Shown one piece after another: positions 24,830 to 33,064 of a stretch of DNA of 64,000 nt. Location of the stretch: positions 55,788 through 119,787 of the forward strand of contig JAPOVS010000038.1 of NCBI GenBank assembly GCA_026708055.1, written 5' to 3'. The notes beneath the pieces were generated by a model, which saw only the letters and a program-made list of their open reading frames with translations, made no database searches and was not told where the DNA came from. The first letter of the stretch is position 1. Every line of letters starts with the position of its first letter. Source of the stretch: a bacterium (GTDB taxonomy: Bacteria; Actinomycetota; Acidimicrobiia; Acidimicrobiales; CATQHL01). Both the position numbers and the translations under genes were made by a program.

Positions 24830-25526
24830 GGATGACGTCCTCGAGCTCGCCAACCGGGACGCCGAACTCTGCGGCTGTCTCCAGAAGTGTCTCACCCGCC
24901 CAGAAGCGCTCGAGCACATCCTCCACCCGTGCCCCCGCACGAGCGAAGATCGGTGCCCCGAACGACCTCTTTGGATCCGCTACGACCTCGGCAAGCTCGT
25001 AGGCCGGCACGGAAATCACAGTCGCGTAGCCGTCATCCCCGTAGGTGATCCGGCGAAGATACGACTGGATGATCTCGACGAAAACGCGCTGGTTGCTACG
25101 AACTATAACGAGATCAAGCGCGCAGTTGCCCTGGTCGGTGCCTCGACAGCTCTCCCCGTAGTCGTACAACACCTCAGCGCCGTCGGTGTAGAGCTTCTCC
25201 GACGCCAAGGCGTATTCGACGCCGATTTCGCTCTTCAGCGCGTCCAGAGCCGGGCGGATTCGCTGCATCGGGACGCCGCTACGACGGATCGCCGCCAAGA
25301 CGAGCGCCTCTACGAGCCCGACGAATGGAATCGTCGGCTCACCGGGACGATCCGCCTGCATCGCAGTAAGGATCGGGGCGCCGACGATCGGGCGGCGTCC
25401 GGGCGGACGACGCACGTAGCCCTTCGCCCACGACGCAAGCGTCGAGTAGGGCACGTCCACGATAAGGGCCGCTTCGGCCACCGTGTACAGCGGCACATCG
25501 AAGCGGATTCGTTCAGCCCTCGTCAA
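24804..25526 (-). CDS. VapB45-like antitoxin (HTH + DUF433)
   Basis: 240 aa. TTG 25526 is preferred because GGGAGG lies about 7 nt upstream; an ATG at 25556 in the same frame has no such site. The N-terminus contains 'VPLYTVAEAALIVDVPYSTL', a MerR/HTH_17-like DNA-binding segment. The C-terminus is DUF433: 'FGAPIFARAGARVEDVLERF' and 'AAEFGVPVGELEDVIRV'. In VapBC45 systems the antitoxin binds both the toxin and its own operator. The gene ends 26 bp inside the toxin gene, so the two are co-translated. Confidence 0.78.
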   Translation of the reverse strand: MTRAERIRFDVPLYTVAEAALIVDVPYSTLASWAKGYVRRPPGRRPIVGAPILTAMQADRPGEPTIPFVGLVEALVLAAIRRSGVPMQRIRPALDALKSEIGVEYALASEKLYTDGAEVLYDYGESCRGTDQGNCALDLVIVRSNQRVFVEIIQSYLRRITYGDDGYATVISVPAYELAEVVADPKRSFGAPIFARAGARVEDVLERFWAGETLLETAAEFGVPVGELEDVIRVTSRRAA

Positions 25527-25615
25527 CCGACACCTCCCTGCCGTGTGCACATTCAACCACGGTTCGATGAGCGTGCAGACCCTTTCGCGGAGGTCGTGTC
25601 CGGCAACCCAGATGT

Positions 25616-25674
25616 TGGTACCTCGACCGGCATGCCGCGGACTGTTGTAGAAGAGAAGCGCACCTTACGCATCT
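25616..25674 (+). repeat. Right copy of the 59-bp direct repeat
   Basis: Direct repeat of 23009-23067, 2607 bp away. It lies upstream of the VapB-like antitoxin gene and downstream of the MaoC hydratase gene. The remainder of 25557-25726 has no recognisable gene. Confidence 0.75.
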
Positions 25675-25726
25675 GCACTGAAGTCCGAGGGGCGCGGCAC
25701 GTCGCCGCGAGGAGGGAGCGACCCGC

Positions 25727-26593
25727 TCAGACCTGGGTCATCGTGCCGTTGTCGATCACGGCGCGGTCGCCGACGAGGGTGCGGTACCAGGCGCGGCGGC
25801 CGTCGATCCAGACGTGTACGTCGAGGCGGTCGCCGGGGAAGACGGGAGCGGTGAAGCGGCCGTACATGCCGCCGAAGCGCTCCGGGTCGCCGTCGCAGAC
25901 GGCGTGCAGCAGCGCCCGCCCGGTGAAGCCGTAGGTGCACAGGCCGTGCAGGATGGGCCGGTCGAAGCCCGCCCGGGCGGCGAAGGCCGGGTCGCTGTGC
26001 AGCGGGTTCCGGTCGCCGTTCAGGCGGTAGAGCAGCGCCTGGTCGGTGCAGGTGGTGTAGCTCACAATCTTGTCCGGCGCCCGGTCGGGCCGGTCGGTGC
26101 CCGGAGCCGACGGCCCGCGGTCGCCGCCCCAGCCGCCCTCGCCCCGCAGCACCAGTGTGGCCACGTTGGTGTACAGCGGCTGACCGTCGGCGGTGTCGGC
26201 GGCGCTGGAGGTGATCTCCACCACGGCGGCCTTGCCCTTGTCGTAGACGCCGGTGATCTTGGCGACCGTGCTGATGGTGGCCTCGGTCGGAAGCGGGCGG
26301 TGCAGCGTGATCCTCTGCTCCCCGTGCAGCAGCAGCGCAGGGTTGAACGGCCCGAGGTGCCGCATGGGATTGTCGGGGTTTCGGCCCATCCCGTCGCCGA
26401 GAACCACGCACATGGTGGGCAGCGCCTTCTGCGTGACCTCGTGGCTGTTCTCGGTCGTGAACTCCAACTCGGCGCCGACGGGATCGTCCATGCCGGCGCC
26501 CACGCCCAAGGCGTACAGCAGGCAGTCCTTGGAGTCCCAGCTGCTCTCGACGGCTGAGCCCTCGGCTCCCAGAGCGTCGGGGTTGATGGGCAT
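25727..26593 (-). CDS. MaoC-type 2-enoyl-CoA hydratase
   Basis: 288 aa from ATG 26593 ('MPINPDALG'). It is a double hot-dog protein: the N-terminal half is a degenerate hot-dog ('FTTENSHEVTQKALPTMCVV'), and the C-terminal half carries the hydratase 2 motif 'YRLNGDRNPLHSDPAFA', with the catalytic Asp and His, and 'GFDRPILHGLCTYGF'. This arrangement is that of (R)-specific 2-enoyl-CoA hydratase 2 domains of peroxisomal MFE-2 and of actinobacterial steroid or fatty-acid catabolic hydratases. It would hydrate trans-2-enoyl-CoA to (R)-3-hydroxyacyl-CoA. It is divergent from the alcohol dehydrogenase gene (100 bp). No thioester-pathway partner is adjacent. Confidence 0.87.
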   Translation of the reverse strand: MPINPDALGAEGSAVESSWDSKDCLLYALGVGAGMDDPVGAELEFTTENSHEVTQKALPTMCVVLGDGMGRNPDNPMRHLGPFNPALLLHGEQRITLHRPLPTEATISTVAKITGVYDKGKAAVVEITSSAADTADGQPLYTNVATLVLRGEGGWGGDRGPSAPGTDRPDRAPDKIVSYTTCTDQALLYRLNGDRNPLHSDPAFAARAGFDRPILHGLCTYGFTGRALLHAVCDGDPERFGGMYGRFTAPVFPGDRLDVHVWIDGRRAWYRTLVGDRAVIDNGTMTQV

Positions 26594-26692
26594 GGCACGC
26601 CTCCTGGGCTGATCGGCGACGGTGCTGCAACACTACCGAGCGGCCGCCGGCAGCCGTGAGCCAGGGGGCCGCGCTCCTAGGATGAGCGTCCC

Positions 26693-27655
26693 ATGAAGGC
26701 CGTTCGCTGCATCGATGGGCGCATGCAGCTCTGCGACGTACCCGCTCCGGTGCCCGGCGACGGCGAGTTGCTGGTGTCGGTGGCCTCGGCGGGCATCTGC
26801 TCCTCTGACCTGCACATGGCTCGGCTCGGCCTGCTGGACCCGCAGATCACAGTCGGCCACGAGATCGCCGGCCGCCTGGGCGACGGCACCCCTGTGGTCG
26901 TCGAGCCGGTCACGCCGTGCGGGCAGCGGTGCGCCTTCTGCGACGGCGGCGACTACAACCTCTGCGGTGCGTCGGTGCGGCAGGTGCTGGGCATCGGCGC
27001 CGACGGGGGCATGGCCGAGTACGTGGCGGCGAACGCCGCCGGGATCGTGCCGCTTCCCAGCATCGGCGACGGCATACGCGACGCCTCCCTGGTGGAGCCG
27101 CTGGCGGTGGGCGTACACGGCCTGCGCCTGGCGAACCCCGGCGGCGGGCGGGTGCTCGTGATCGGCGGTGGCGCCCTGGGGCTGTGCGCGGCCGCCGCCG
27201 CCCGCCACAGCGGCGCCGAGGTGGCGGTGCTGGCCCGCCACGAGGCCCAGCGCGCCGCAGCCGACCGCATCGGTGCCGGCGAAGTTGGCGACGGCCGCTA
27301 CGACCTCGTCGTGGACGCGGCCGGCACCCCCGAGGCGCTGGCCGAGGCCGCCCGCAGGGCCCGGCGGGGCGGCACCCTGCTGCTGCTCGCCAACTACTGG
27401 GGGACCGACATCGTGCTGCCGGGTGGGAGCGTCATGTTCAAGGAGCTGCGCATCGTCACCGGGATCATGTACGGGCGGGGACCCTCGGGCCGCGACATCG
27501 AGACGGCCGCCGCCGTGCTGGAGGACAACCCCGAGGTGGCCCGAGCGCTCGTCACCCACCGCTTCCCCCTCGACGCCGTCGACGAGGCCTTCGCCGCCGC
27601 CGCCCGGCGCGCCGAGGGCGCCATCAAAGTCGTCCTCGACCCGACCGCGAGCTGA
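26693..27655 (+). CDS. Zinc-type medium-chain alcohol dehydrogenase
   Basis: 320 aa from ATG 26693. The N-terminal GroES-like domain has 'SAGICSSDLHMARLG' (catalytic Cys), 'VGHEIAGR' and the structural-zinc cysteines 'CGQRCAFCDGGDYNLC'. The Rossmann part shows 'VLVIGGGALGLCAAAAAR'. Length is slightly short for the family (about 340-350). Related enzymes oxidise sugar alcohols, threonine or other secondary alcohols with NAD(P). A short gap (9 bp) separates it from the lipoprotein gene that follows, so co-transcription is likely although a functional link is not obvious. Confidence 0.86.
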   Translation: MKAVRCIDGRMQLCDVPAPVPGDGELLVSVASAGICSSDLHMARLGLLDPQITVGHEIAGRLGDGTPVVVEPVTPCGQRCAFCDGGDYNLCGASVRQVLGIGADGGMAEYVAANAAGIVPLPSIGDGIRDASLVEPLAVGVHGLRLANPGGGRVLVIGGGALGLCAAAAARHSGAEVAVLARHEAQRAAADRIGAGEVGDGRYDLVVDAAGTPEALAEAARRARRGGTLLLLANYWGTDIVLPGGSVMFKELRIVTGIMYGRGPSGRDIETAAAVLEDNPEVARALVTHRFPLDAVDEAFAAAARRAEGAIKVVLDPTAS

Positions 27656-27664
27656 GCCGGCCCC

Positions 27665-29047
27665 ATGCCGAGACGGTGCGCGCCGGCCGGCGCGGCAGTG
27701 GCGGGCCGCTTGGCGCTGGTGCTCGCGGTGGCGGCGCTGGTGGCGGCCTCCTGCAACGGCGACGAGGCGACCCCGACCGAGCCCGCCGCCACGACGGCGC
27801 CGACCATCGAAGCCGACCCGCCCGCACCGCCCGACTCCCGGCCCCCCACCGCACCGGATCCCGGACCGGGCGCGGGCGGCGACGACCCAGCAGCGACGAC
27901 CGGGGAGCCGACCGACGACGGTCCGGCGGATGGGGACGGCTCGGACGCACAGCCGCCACCGGCGGGCCTGAGCTCCGACATGGCGGATCGCCTGGCCTCG
28001 CTCCTCGACGAGCTGGCCCGGCTTGCCGGCGAGTGGGACCCGGCGGCCCGGGCCTCTCTCGCCGTCGTCACCCCCGACGGCACCCTGTACGGCTTCAACG
28101 AGAACCGCCAGCACATCTCCGCCAGCGCCGTGAAGCCGATCTGGACAGCAGCCGCGATCGACCTGGCCGGTCTGGCGGCGGTGATGCCGCTTGGAGCGGC
28201 CGCGCTCGTGCAGTCGGACAACTTCGCGGCCGGCGAGATCATCGACCTGATCGGCATCGACGCCGTCAACACCTGGAGCGCCGAGGCGGCGGGCACCACC
28301 GGCACCCATCTGGCCGCCTGGCACTTCGGGACCGACAGGGTTGCGCAGTCGGTGATCGACGGCGGCAGCAGGGCGAACCTCACGACGGTCGGCGATCTGG
28401 CGCTCTTCTACGCCGGACTGCGGCGCGGGGACCTGCTGGACTCCGACGGCTTCGCCTCCCTCGAGGAGTGGCTGCGCGCCACCGACCGCGGGTCGACCCC
28501 TGCCGGCACCGTCCGGGGCGCCCTCCTGGCCCGCCTCCCTGGCGAGGTGGCGACTGCGGCGATCCACAAGGCCGGCTGGCTGCTGCCGTACTGCTGCCGG
28601 GCCGAGGTTCGCCTCATGCTCGACGCGGGCGTGATCCCGCTGCCCGGCGGTTCCTGGTTCGCCATCGGCGCGGTCAGCGACCGGGGCGACTTCTACAACC
28701 TGTCGGTGCGCTGGGTCAGCCTGGCCTCCTGCCGGGTCTACGCGCTCCTCGCCGAGGATCCGTCGCACACCTGCGACCGCCCCGGCGACGGCGTCCCCCG
28801 CCCGGACCTGTGGCAGCAGCCACCGGAGCCGGAACCCGAGGACGATGACATCGAAGAGCCGGCGCCCGGGTCCGACGAGGCCGACATGCTGCCACTCGAG
28901 GACGAAGACGAGCCCGAGGAGCCGCCGGGGGAGGCCGATGATTCCGACCTGCCGCCGAGCGGCGAGGTGATCGAACGCGAGCGGAGCGACGCTCCGGAGC
29001 CCGAGCCCGACGAACCCGAGCCCGACGAACCCGAGGCCGGCGCCTAG
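27665..29047 (+). CDS. Serine hydrolase lipoprotein, class A beta-lactamase-like fold
   Basis: 460 aa from ATG 27665. An N-terminal hydrophobic helix ends at 'LVAASCNG', a good lipobox. A Pro/Thr/Asp-rich linker follows (about 35-105). The enzymatic domain has, in the right order, 'SASAVKP' (SxxK, about residue 153), 'VQSDN' (SDN-like, about 183) and 'IHKAGWL' (KTG-like, about 300). This is the layout of class A beta-lactamases and related penicillin-recognising enzymes; the KAG in place of KTG/KSG is unusual. The last 90 residues are a strongly acidic Glu/Asp/Pro tail, possibly a wall or surface spacer. The stop overlaps the convergent aldolase gene by 4 bp. Confidence 0.72.
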   Translation: MPRRCAPAGAAVAGRLALVLAVAALVAASCNGDEATPTEPAATTAPTIEADPPAPPDSRPPTAPDPGPGAGGDDPAATTGEPTDDGPADGDGSDAQPPPAGLSSDMADRLASLLDELARLAGEWDPAARASLAVVTPDGTLYGFNENRQHISASAVKPIWTAAAIDLAGLAAVMPLGAAALVQSDNFAAGEIIDLIGIDAVNTWSAEAAGTTGTHLAAWHFGTDRVAQSVIDGGSRANLTTVGDLALFYAGLRRGDLLDSDGFASLEEWLRATDRGSTPAGTVRGALLARLPGEVATAAIHKAGWLLPYCCRAEVRLMLDAGVIPLPGGSWFAIGAVSDRGDFYNLSVRWVSLASCRVYALLAEDPSHTCDRPGDGVPRPDLWQQPPEPEPEDDDIEEPAPGSDEADMLPLEDEDEPEEPPGEADDSDLPPSGEVIERERSDAPEPEPDEPEPDEPEAGA

Positions 29048-29757
29048 CTGTCGAGCGTCTCGAACAGGTCGGGATCGCTGCGGCGCAGGCGGCGCCAGTT
29101 GGCCTCCCACATGGCGCCGATGAAGTTGTCGAGGTAGAGCCCCTTGCTGCGGACCACCTCGGCGATCGGCATCTCCTTGCCCCCGATCAGCTGCGCCTCG
29201 ACGTGGCAACGGGCCGAGGACTCCAGAGTGATGGCCTTCACGGTGGCCAGCGCCAGCGTCTCGGCCACGATCACCACGCCGTGGTTGCCCAGCCACAGGA
29301 CACTGCGCGTCCCCAGCGCGGCCGACATACGCGGCCCGTCCACGATGGGCCGGACGCCGTCGTCGAAGTAGTGCGCCTGCTCGTCGTGGAACAGGCAGGC
29401 GTCCGCTGAGTACATGCCCACCTCCGCGCCGGTGGTGCTCAGCACCTCCACGTAGGGCGAGTGAGTGTGGATCACCGCGCCGGCAGCGGGCCGGTCCCGC
29501 AGCATCTCGGCGTGGAAACCCACGGCCGGCGACACCCCGCCGGCACCGGACAGCACCGCGAAGTCCATGCTCACGTGCACGACGTGGGCGGGCAGTGTCT
29601 CGTCGAAATACCCCCACGGCGAGATCCAGAACGTCTCGGGACGGCCGGGGTCCCGCAGTGCCACCTGGCCGGCGACGCGGCTCTCGCAGCCACCCCGGGC
29701 CAACATGCGTCGCGCCGCGGCCACCTGGAACGCCGGGTGATCGACGTGCATGCCCAT
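29044..29757 (-). CDS. Class II aldolase/adducin family protein
   Basis: 237 aa from ATG 29757 ('MGMHVDHPAFQVAAARRML'); the upstream extension to 29859 lacks homology. Family features are an N-terminal helix, 'SPWGYFDETLP', the zinc-binding 'AVIHTHSPYVEVLS' and 'WLGNHGVVIV', and a C-terminal His ('ARCHVEAQLIGG'). Class II aldolases cleave sugar phosphates such as fuculose-1-phosphate, but many adducin-type relatives are decarboxylases or epimerases on unphosphorylated acids. The substrate is unknown. It faces the serine hydrolase gene and is divergent from the Ddn-like gene. Confidence 0.84.
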   Translation of the reverse strand: MGMHVDHPAFQVAAARRMLARGGCESRVAGQVALRDPGRPETFWISPWGYFDETLPAHVVHVSMDFAVLSGAGGVSPAVGFHAEMLRDRPAAGAVIHTHSPYVEVLSTTGAEVGMYSADACLFHDEQAHYFDDGVRPIVDGPRMSAALGTRSVLWLGNHGVVIVAETLALATVKAITLESSARCHVEAQLIGGKEMPIAEVVRSKGLYLDNFIGAMWEANWRRLRRSDPDLFETLDS

Positions 29758-29886
29758 GCGCCGGAGTGTACGAGTCGCCGCCGATGGGCCCCGGAGCCGG
29801 GCGGCCCGGTCCGGCTGTGCCCCGATGGGCAGCCGACCATCGGTGGCGGGTACGATCACCGGCGGGCGCGGGCGAGAGGAGGGAGG

Positions 29887-30351
29887 ATGAGCCAGAGCTT
29901 CGTCAGCGACTGGACACCCCCTGACTGGCTCATCCCGTGGATCTCACGCACCCACGTCGTGCTGTACAAGCTGACCACGGGCAAGATCGGCAGCCACGTG
30001 GACGGCATGCCCTGCATCCTGCTGCGCACCATCGGGCGCCGCTCGGGCAAGCCGCACACGGTCTGCCTCAGCTACCTGCCCGACGGCGACTCGATGGTCG
30101 TCGTGGGCTCCTTCGGCGGCGCCGAGTACAACCCCGCCTGGTATCACAACCTGCAGGCCAACCCCGAGGTCATCGTGCGCGACCGGGAGCGGGTTTTCTG
30201 GGCCACGGCCGAGACGCTCACCGGCGACGAGCGAGAATCCCTGTGGGAGACCCGCATCGCCAGCGCCCCCCGCTACGCCCGCTACCAGGAACGCACCGAC
30301 CGGGAGATCCCCCTCGTGCGGCTCAGCTACTCCCGCCCCTACACGGGGTAG
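29887..30351 (+). CDS. Deazaflavin (F420)-dependent nitroreductase family protein (Ddn-like)
   Basis: 154 aa. A strong purine-rich GGAGGGAGG site directly precedes ATG 29887. The split-barrel signature is clear: 'LLRTIGRRSGKPHTVCLSYL', 'MVVVGSFGGAEYNPAWYHNL' and 'ANPEVIVRDRERVF'. Relatives bind F420 and reduce quinones, nitroimidazoles or other acceptors, and the family is characteristic of F420-producing Actinobacteria. The short N-terminal amphipathic stretch 'WLIPWISRTHVVLYKLT' is typical for membrane-associated members. The acceptor is unknown. Confidence 0.87.
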   Translation: MSQSFVSDWTPPDWLIPWISRTHVVLYKLTTGKIGSHVDGMPCILLRTIGRRSGKPHTVCLSYLPDGDSMVVVGSFGGAEYNPAWYHNLQANPEVIVRDRERVFWATAETLTGDERESLWETRIASAPRYARYQERTDREIPLVRLSYSRPYTG

Positions 30352-30398
30352 CGCCCCACGGCACGCCGCTCAGAGGGTCCAGCCGCCGCCCCTTCCCC

Positions 30399-30425
30399 GT
30401 CACTCCGGCGAAGGCCGGAGTCCAC
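30399..30425. repeat. REP-like palindromic repeat, copy 1
   Basis: The core CCGGCGAAGGCCGG is flanked by GTCACT and AGTCCA. It belongs to the same family as 31376-31402, 43926-43952 and 53285-53307, found in either orientation in intergenic DNA. Confidence 0.7.
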
Positions 30426-30500
30426 TGCCCGACGGCCGCGCGCCTGTGTCTGCCATCGAGTCCTGAACAAATCCCCGCGGTTCCGACCCGCTTGGCGGGC

Positions 30501-31298
30501 TCAGAGCGTCCAGCCTCCGTCCACGTCGAGTTTCTGGCCGGTGATGTAGCCGGCCCGGTCCGAGGCCAGGAAGCACACCGCCTCGGCGATGTCGCCGGCC
30601 CGGCCGAAATGGCCGAGTGCGATGCCGCCGAGGGCCTCCGCTTGGGCGCGCTCATCGACCTCGCCGGTGGCCATCAGGGTCTCGGCCATGCCGTCGGCCA
30701 TCAGCCCCGGCCCGACGCAGTTGGCCCGCACCCCGTAGCGGCCCTCCTCCTTGGCGACCGCCCGCACGAGTGCCTCCACCGCCCCCTTCGGCACCGACGA
30801 GAGGGAGTCGCGCTTGGGGAACCGCTCGGTGGCGCAGGTCGTGACCGCCACGAGAGACCCACGGGCAGCACGCAGATGGGGCAGAGAGGCATGCACCAGG
30901 TTGTAGAACGCCAGGATGTCCCCGGTGCACTGGCACCAGAAGCGCGCCGGTTCGATGCGCGCCACGTACTCCATCGACACGTAAGGCCCTGAGGCGTAGA
31001 CCACGGTGTGCAGCCCGCCGGCGGCCGCCTGCTCGACGACCACCGCCACCGCGGCCGTGTCGGAGAGGTCCAGCTGCACGGCGCGCGCCTGTCCGCCCTC
31101 GGCGTCGATCTCGGCCACCAGAGCGGCCGCCCGTTCGGCGTTGCTGTTGTAGGTGAAGGTCACCTCGGCGCCGCGGGCGGCCAGCAGCCGGCAGACGGCC
31201 GCGCCGATGCCGCCGCTGCCGCCGCTCACCAGCGCCGCGCCCACCCTGGGGGCGAAGTCCCGCGGCTGGAGCGACTCCGGGGCTGGCGTCCCCGTCAT
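30501..31298 (-). CDS. Short-chain dehydrogenase/reductase lacking the usual catalytic Tyr
   Basis: 265 aa from ATG 31298. The NAD(P) motif 'VSGGSGGIGAAVCRLLA' and strand beta-5 'GSLVAVTTC' place it in the SDR family. At the active site the expected Y-x-x-x-K reads 'SSVPKGAVEALVRAVAKE', so the Lys is retained but the Tyr position is Ser. The preceding 'VTTC' also lacks the usual Ser-Ser. The C-terminus 'GYITGQKLDVDGGWTL' is canonical. It could be an enoyl-reductase-like or divergent SDR, or an inactive paralogue. REP-like repeats flank it on both sides. Intact frame and conserved ends argue for a functional but atypical protein. Confidence 0.8.
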   Translation of the reverse strand: MTGTPAPESLQPRDFAPRVGAALVSGGSGGIGAAVCRLLAARGAEVTFTYNSNAERAAALVAEIDAEGGQARAVQLDLSDTAAVAVVVEQAAAGGLHTVVYASGPYVSMEYVARIEPARFWCQCTGDILAFYNLVHASLPHLRAARGSLVAVTTCATERFPKRDSLSSVPKGAVEALVRAVAKEEGRYGVRANCVGPGLMADGMAETLMATGEVDERAQAEALGGIALGHFGRAGDIAEAVCFLASDRAGYITGQKLDVDGGWTL

Positions 31299-31375
31299 CC
31301 CGTCATCGTGGCGGAAGCGGCGGCTCTAGGAGTGTGCCGAGCAATCCACGGGCAGCGCCGGTCGGGTGTCAGGTC

Positions 31376-31402
31376 CTGGATTCCGGCCTTCGCCGGAATG
31401 AC
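31376..31402. repeat. REP-like palindromic repeat, copy 2
   Basis: The core TTCCGGCCTTCGCCGGAA is an imperfect palindrome. It lies in the gap upstream of the SDR gene and downstream of the acidic membrane protein gene. Confidence 0.75.
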
Positions 31403-31437
31403 GTGTCGGGGCGTCTCGAGCATCGCGCAGCAGTCTC

Positions 31438-32973
31438 CTAGGCGGCCGTGCGAGACCGTGGCAGCGTCTCGGCCTCGCCTTCCTCGCCGAACAACTCCCC
31501 CGGATCGATGTCGTCGAGAAGCCCGCCGAACGGACCGTCAGGGCCGAACAGATCCTGCAACGGCCCGTCGGGGTCGAACAGACCGAGATCGGTGTCGCCC
31601 TCCTCGAAGCCCCAGAACCCGCCGAGCGATCCGTCGGAATCGAGCAGCTCTGCGAGATCGTCCAGAAGCTCGGGGAGCACTTCGGGGTCGCTGAGCAACT
31701 CCCCGATCCACTCCAAGAGCCTCACCAAGCCTCCGAGAGAGAACCGCTCGAGGGCACCGCCGAATGGGCCCGGGCCGTCGCCGCCGAAGGGGCCGTAAGG
31801 GTCGTAGGGCGAGGGGACGGCGTGGTCATCGTCGCCGTCGAATCCGAATTCCGGCCAGGGCGCTGAGGGCAACGGATCGCCGTCGGGGAACGGTGCATAC
31901 CCGAACCACCCCGGACCGCTCCCCCAATCCCATCCGAACGGCCGGAGGGCGTCGAGCTCGCAGTCGCCGCCACAGGCGAAACAGGCACCCGTCGAGCCCT
32001 GGCCCCACGGCGACCGGCTCTCTGCGCACCAGCCGGTCCCGGGTTCTGCCCAGCCGAACCACTCTCCCGCTTCGGGCCCCCCTCGGCCGTCCGGGAAGAA
32101 ACGGCCGCCTTCGGGAACCGGCGGGGCGGCCCAGCCACCCCAGCGGTCGAACCCGTCGAACGGCGGCCAGGCACTGCCGGGGCCTCGGCGATAACACAAC
32201 TCGATCCACCCGCCGCGAGGGCCCATCCTCACCGTGCAACCCTCGCCGTCGAATCCCCGGCGAGGCGCCGCGCCGAAACGACCCTCGGCCGCCCCGGAGT
32301 CCGCCCACTTGCGGGCGTCCCCGCCGTCCCGCAATCCCGGCTTCCCGCGCCATCCGTCGGCCGCGCCGGAGTCCATGGGGCCTCGATGCCCGCCAGCAGG
32401 GGAGTCGTACCTCGACTTCGTCCCCGCGGCGTCACCGTCTTTGCCGTCTAAGTCGCCGCCGCCGTCGACATGCTTCGAACCTTCGTAGGCATACCACCCC
32501 TGCTCGTCACCCAGTCCCTGCTCACGCCGGTCACCGTCGTCGCGGTCACGCCCGTCGTCGAAGATCGAGTAGATGAACACCGAGAGGACCGACACGCCTG
32601 CCACGCCGACCGCCACCGCCGCGGCTTGCGCTGCCCGCCATCGCCACGACCGGACGGGCCGCACCGCGGTGTACCAACTCGTCGCGACCCCGGGCTCAGC
32701 CGGGTCGGCCTCCGCCGAGCCCGCAGCGGGGGAACCGGCCGGGGCCCTGCCCGGGTCCTCCTCGGCACCTTCCGCCTCGCCCGCGCCTTCCGCTGAGCCG
32801 TCGTCGCCGTCGGCCACGTCGACAGCGCCGGAGTCACCCGTCGACGGTTCGCCCGTCTCCGAGGCAGCCCCACTGACAGCCAGCGCCGACGCCTCCGCCT
32901 CGCCGCCCGAAGGATCCCCCGAACTCTCCCCAGAACCCCGCCGACCCTTGCCGAATCTCCAGAGTCTCACCAC
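31438..32973 (-). CDS. Acidic single-pass membrane protein of unknown function
   Basis: 511 aa beginning with tandem GTG codons preceded by GAGGAGG. Residues about 10-100 are an acidic Ser/Gly/Glu/Asp-rich cytoplasmic-type region. One transmembrane helix follows (about 112-135, 'AAVAVGVAGVSVLSVFIYSI'). The rest is an unusual Gly/Asp/Trp/Phe-rich exterior with four cysteines ('CAESRSP', 'ACFACGGDC') and many 'FGxDGPxG' segments near the C-terminus. No known domain is recognised. Low-complexity composition and the intact long frame suggest a real surface-exposed protein, but a function cannot be inferred. Confidence 0.6.
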   Translation of the reverse strand: MVRLWRFGKGRRGSGESSGDPSGGEAEASALAVSGAASETGEPSTGDSGAVDVADGDDGSAEGAGEAEGAEEDPGRAPAGSPAAGSAEADPAEPGVATSWYTAVRPVRSWRWRAAQAAAVAVGVAGVSVLSVFIYSIFDDGRDRDDGDRREQGLGDEQGWYAYEGSKHVDGGGDLDGKDGDAAGTKSRYDSPAGGHRGPMDSGAADGWRGKPGLRDGGDARKWADSGAAEGRFGAAPRRGFDGEGCTVRMGPRGGWIELCYRRGPGSAWPPFDGFDRWGGWAAPPVPEGGRFFPDGRGGPEAGEWFGWAEPGTGWCAESRSPWGQGSTGACFACGGDCELDALRPFGWDWGSGPGWFGYAPFPDGDPLPSAPWPEFGFDGDDDHAVPSPYDPYGPFGGDGPGPFGGALERFSLGGLVRLLEWIGELLSDPEVLPELLDDLAELLDSDGSLGGFWGFEEGDTDLGLFDPDGPLQDLFGPDGPFGGLLDDIDPGELFGEEGEAETLPRSRTAA

Positions 32974-33064
32974 TGCCCGAGCCTCCTCATCGCCTCGACC
33001 TCAACACGAAGTGTACGAGCGCAGCCTCCGCCGGCTCACACCAGATCACTGGCTGCACCCATGA

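Noticed and set aside
26633..29617. A 994-residue open frame on the minus strand
   Set aside because: It is antisense to the alcohol dehydrogenase and serine hydrolase genes, both of which have clear motifs; the composition is that of a mirror frame.
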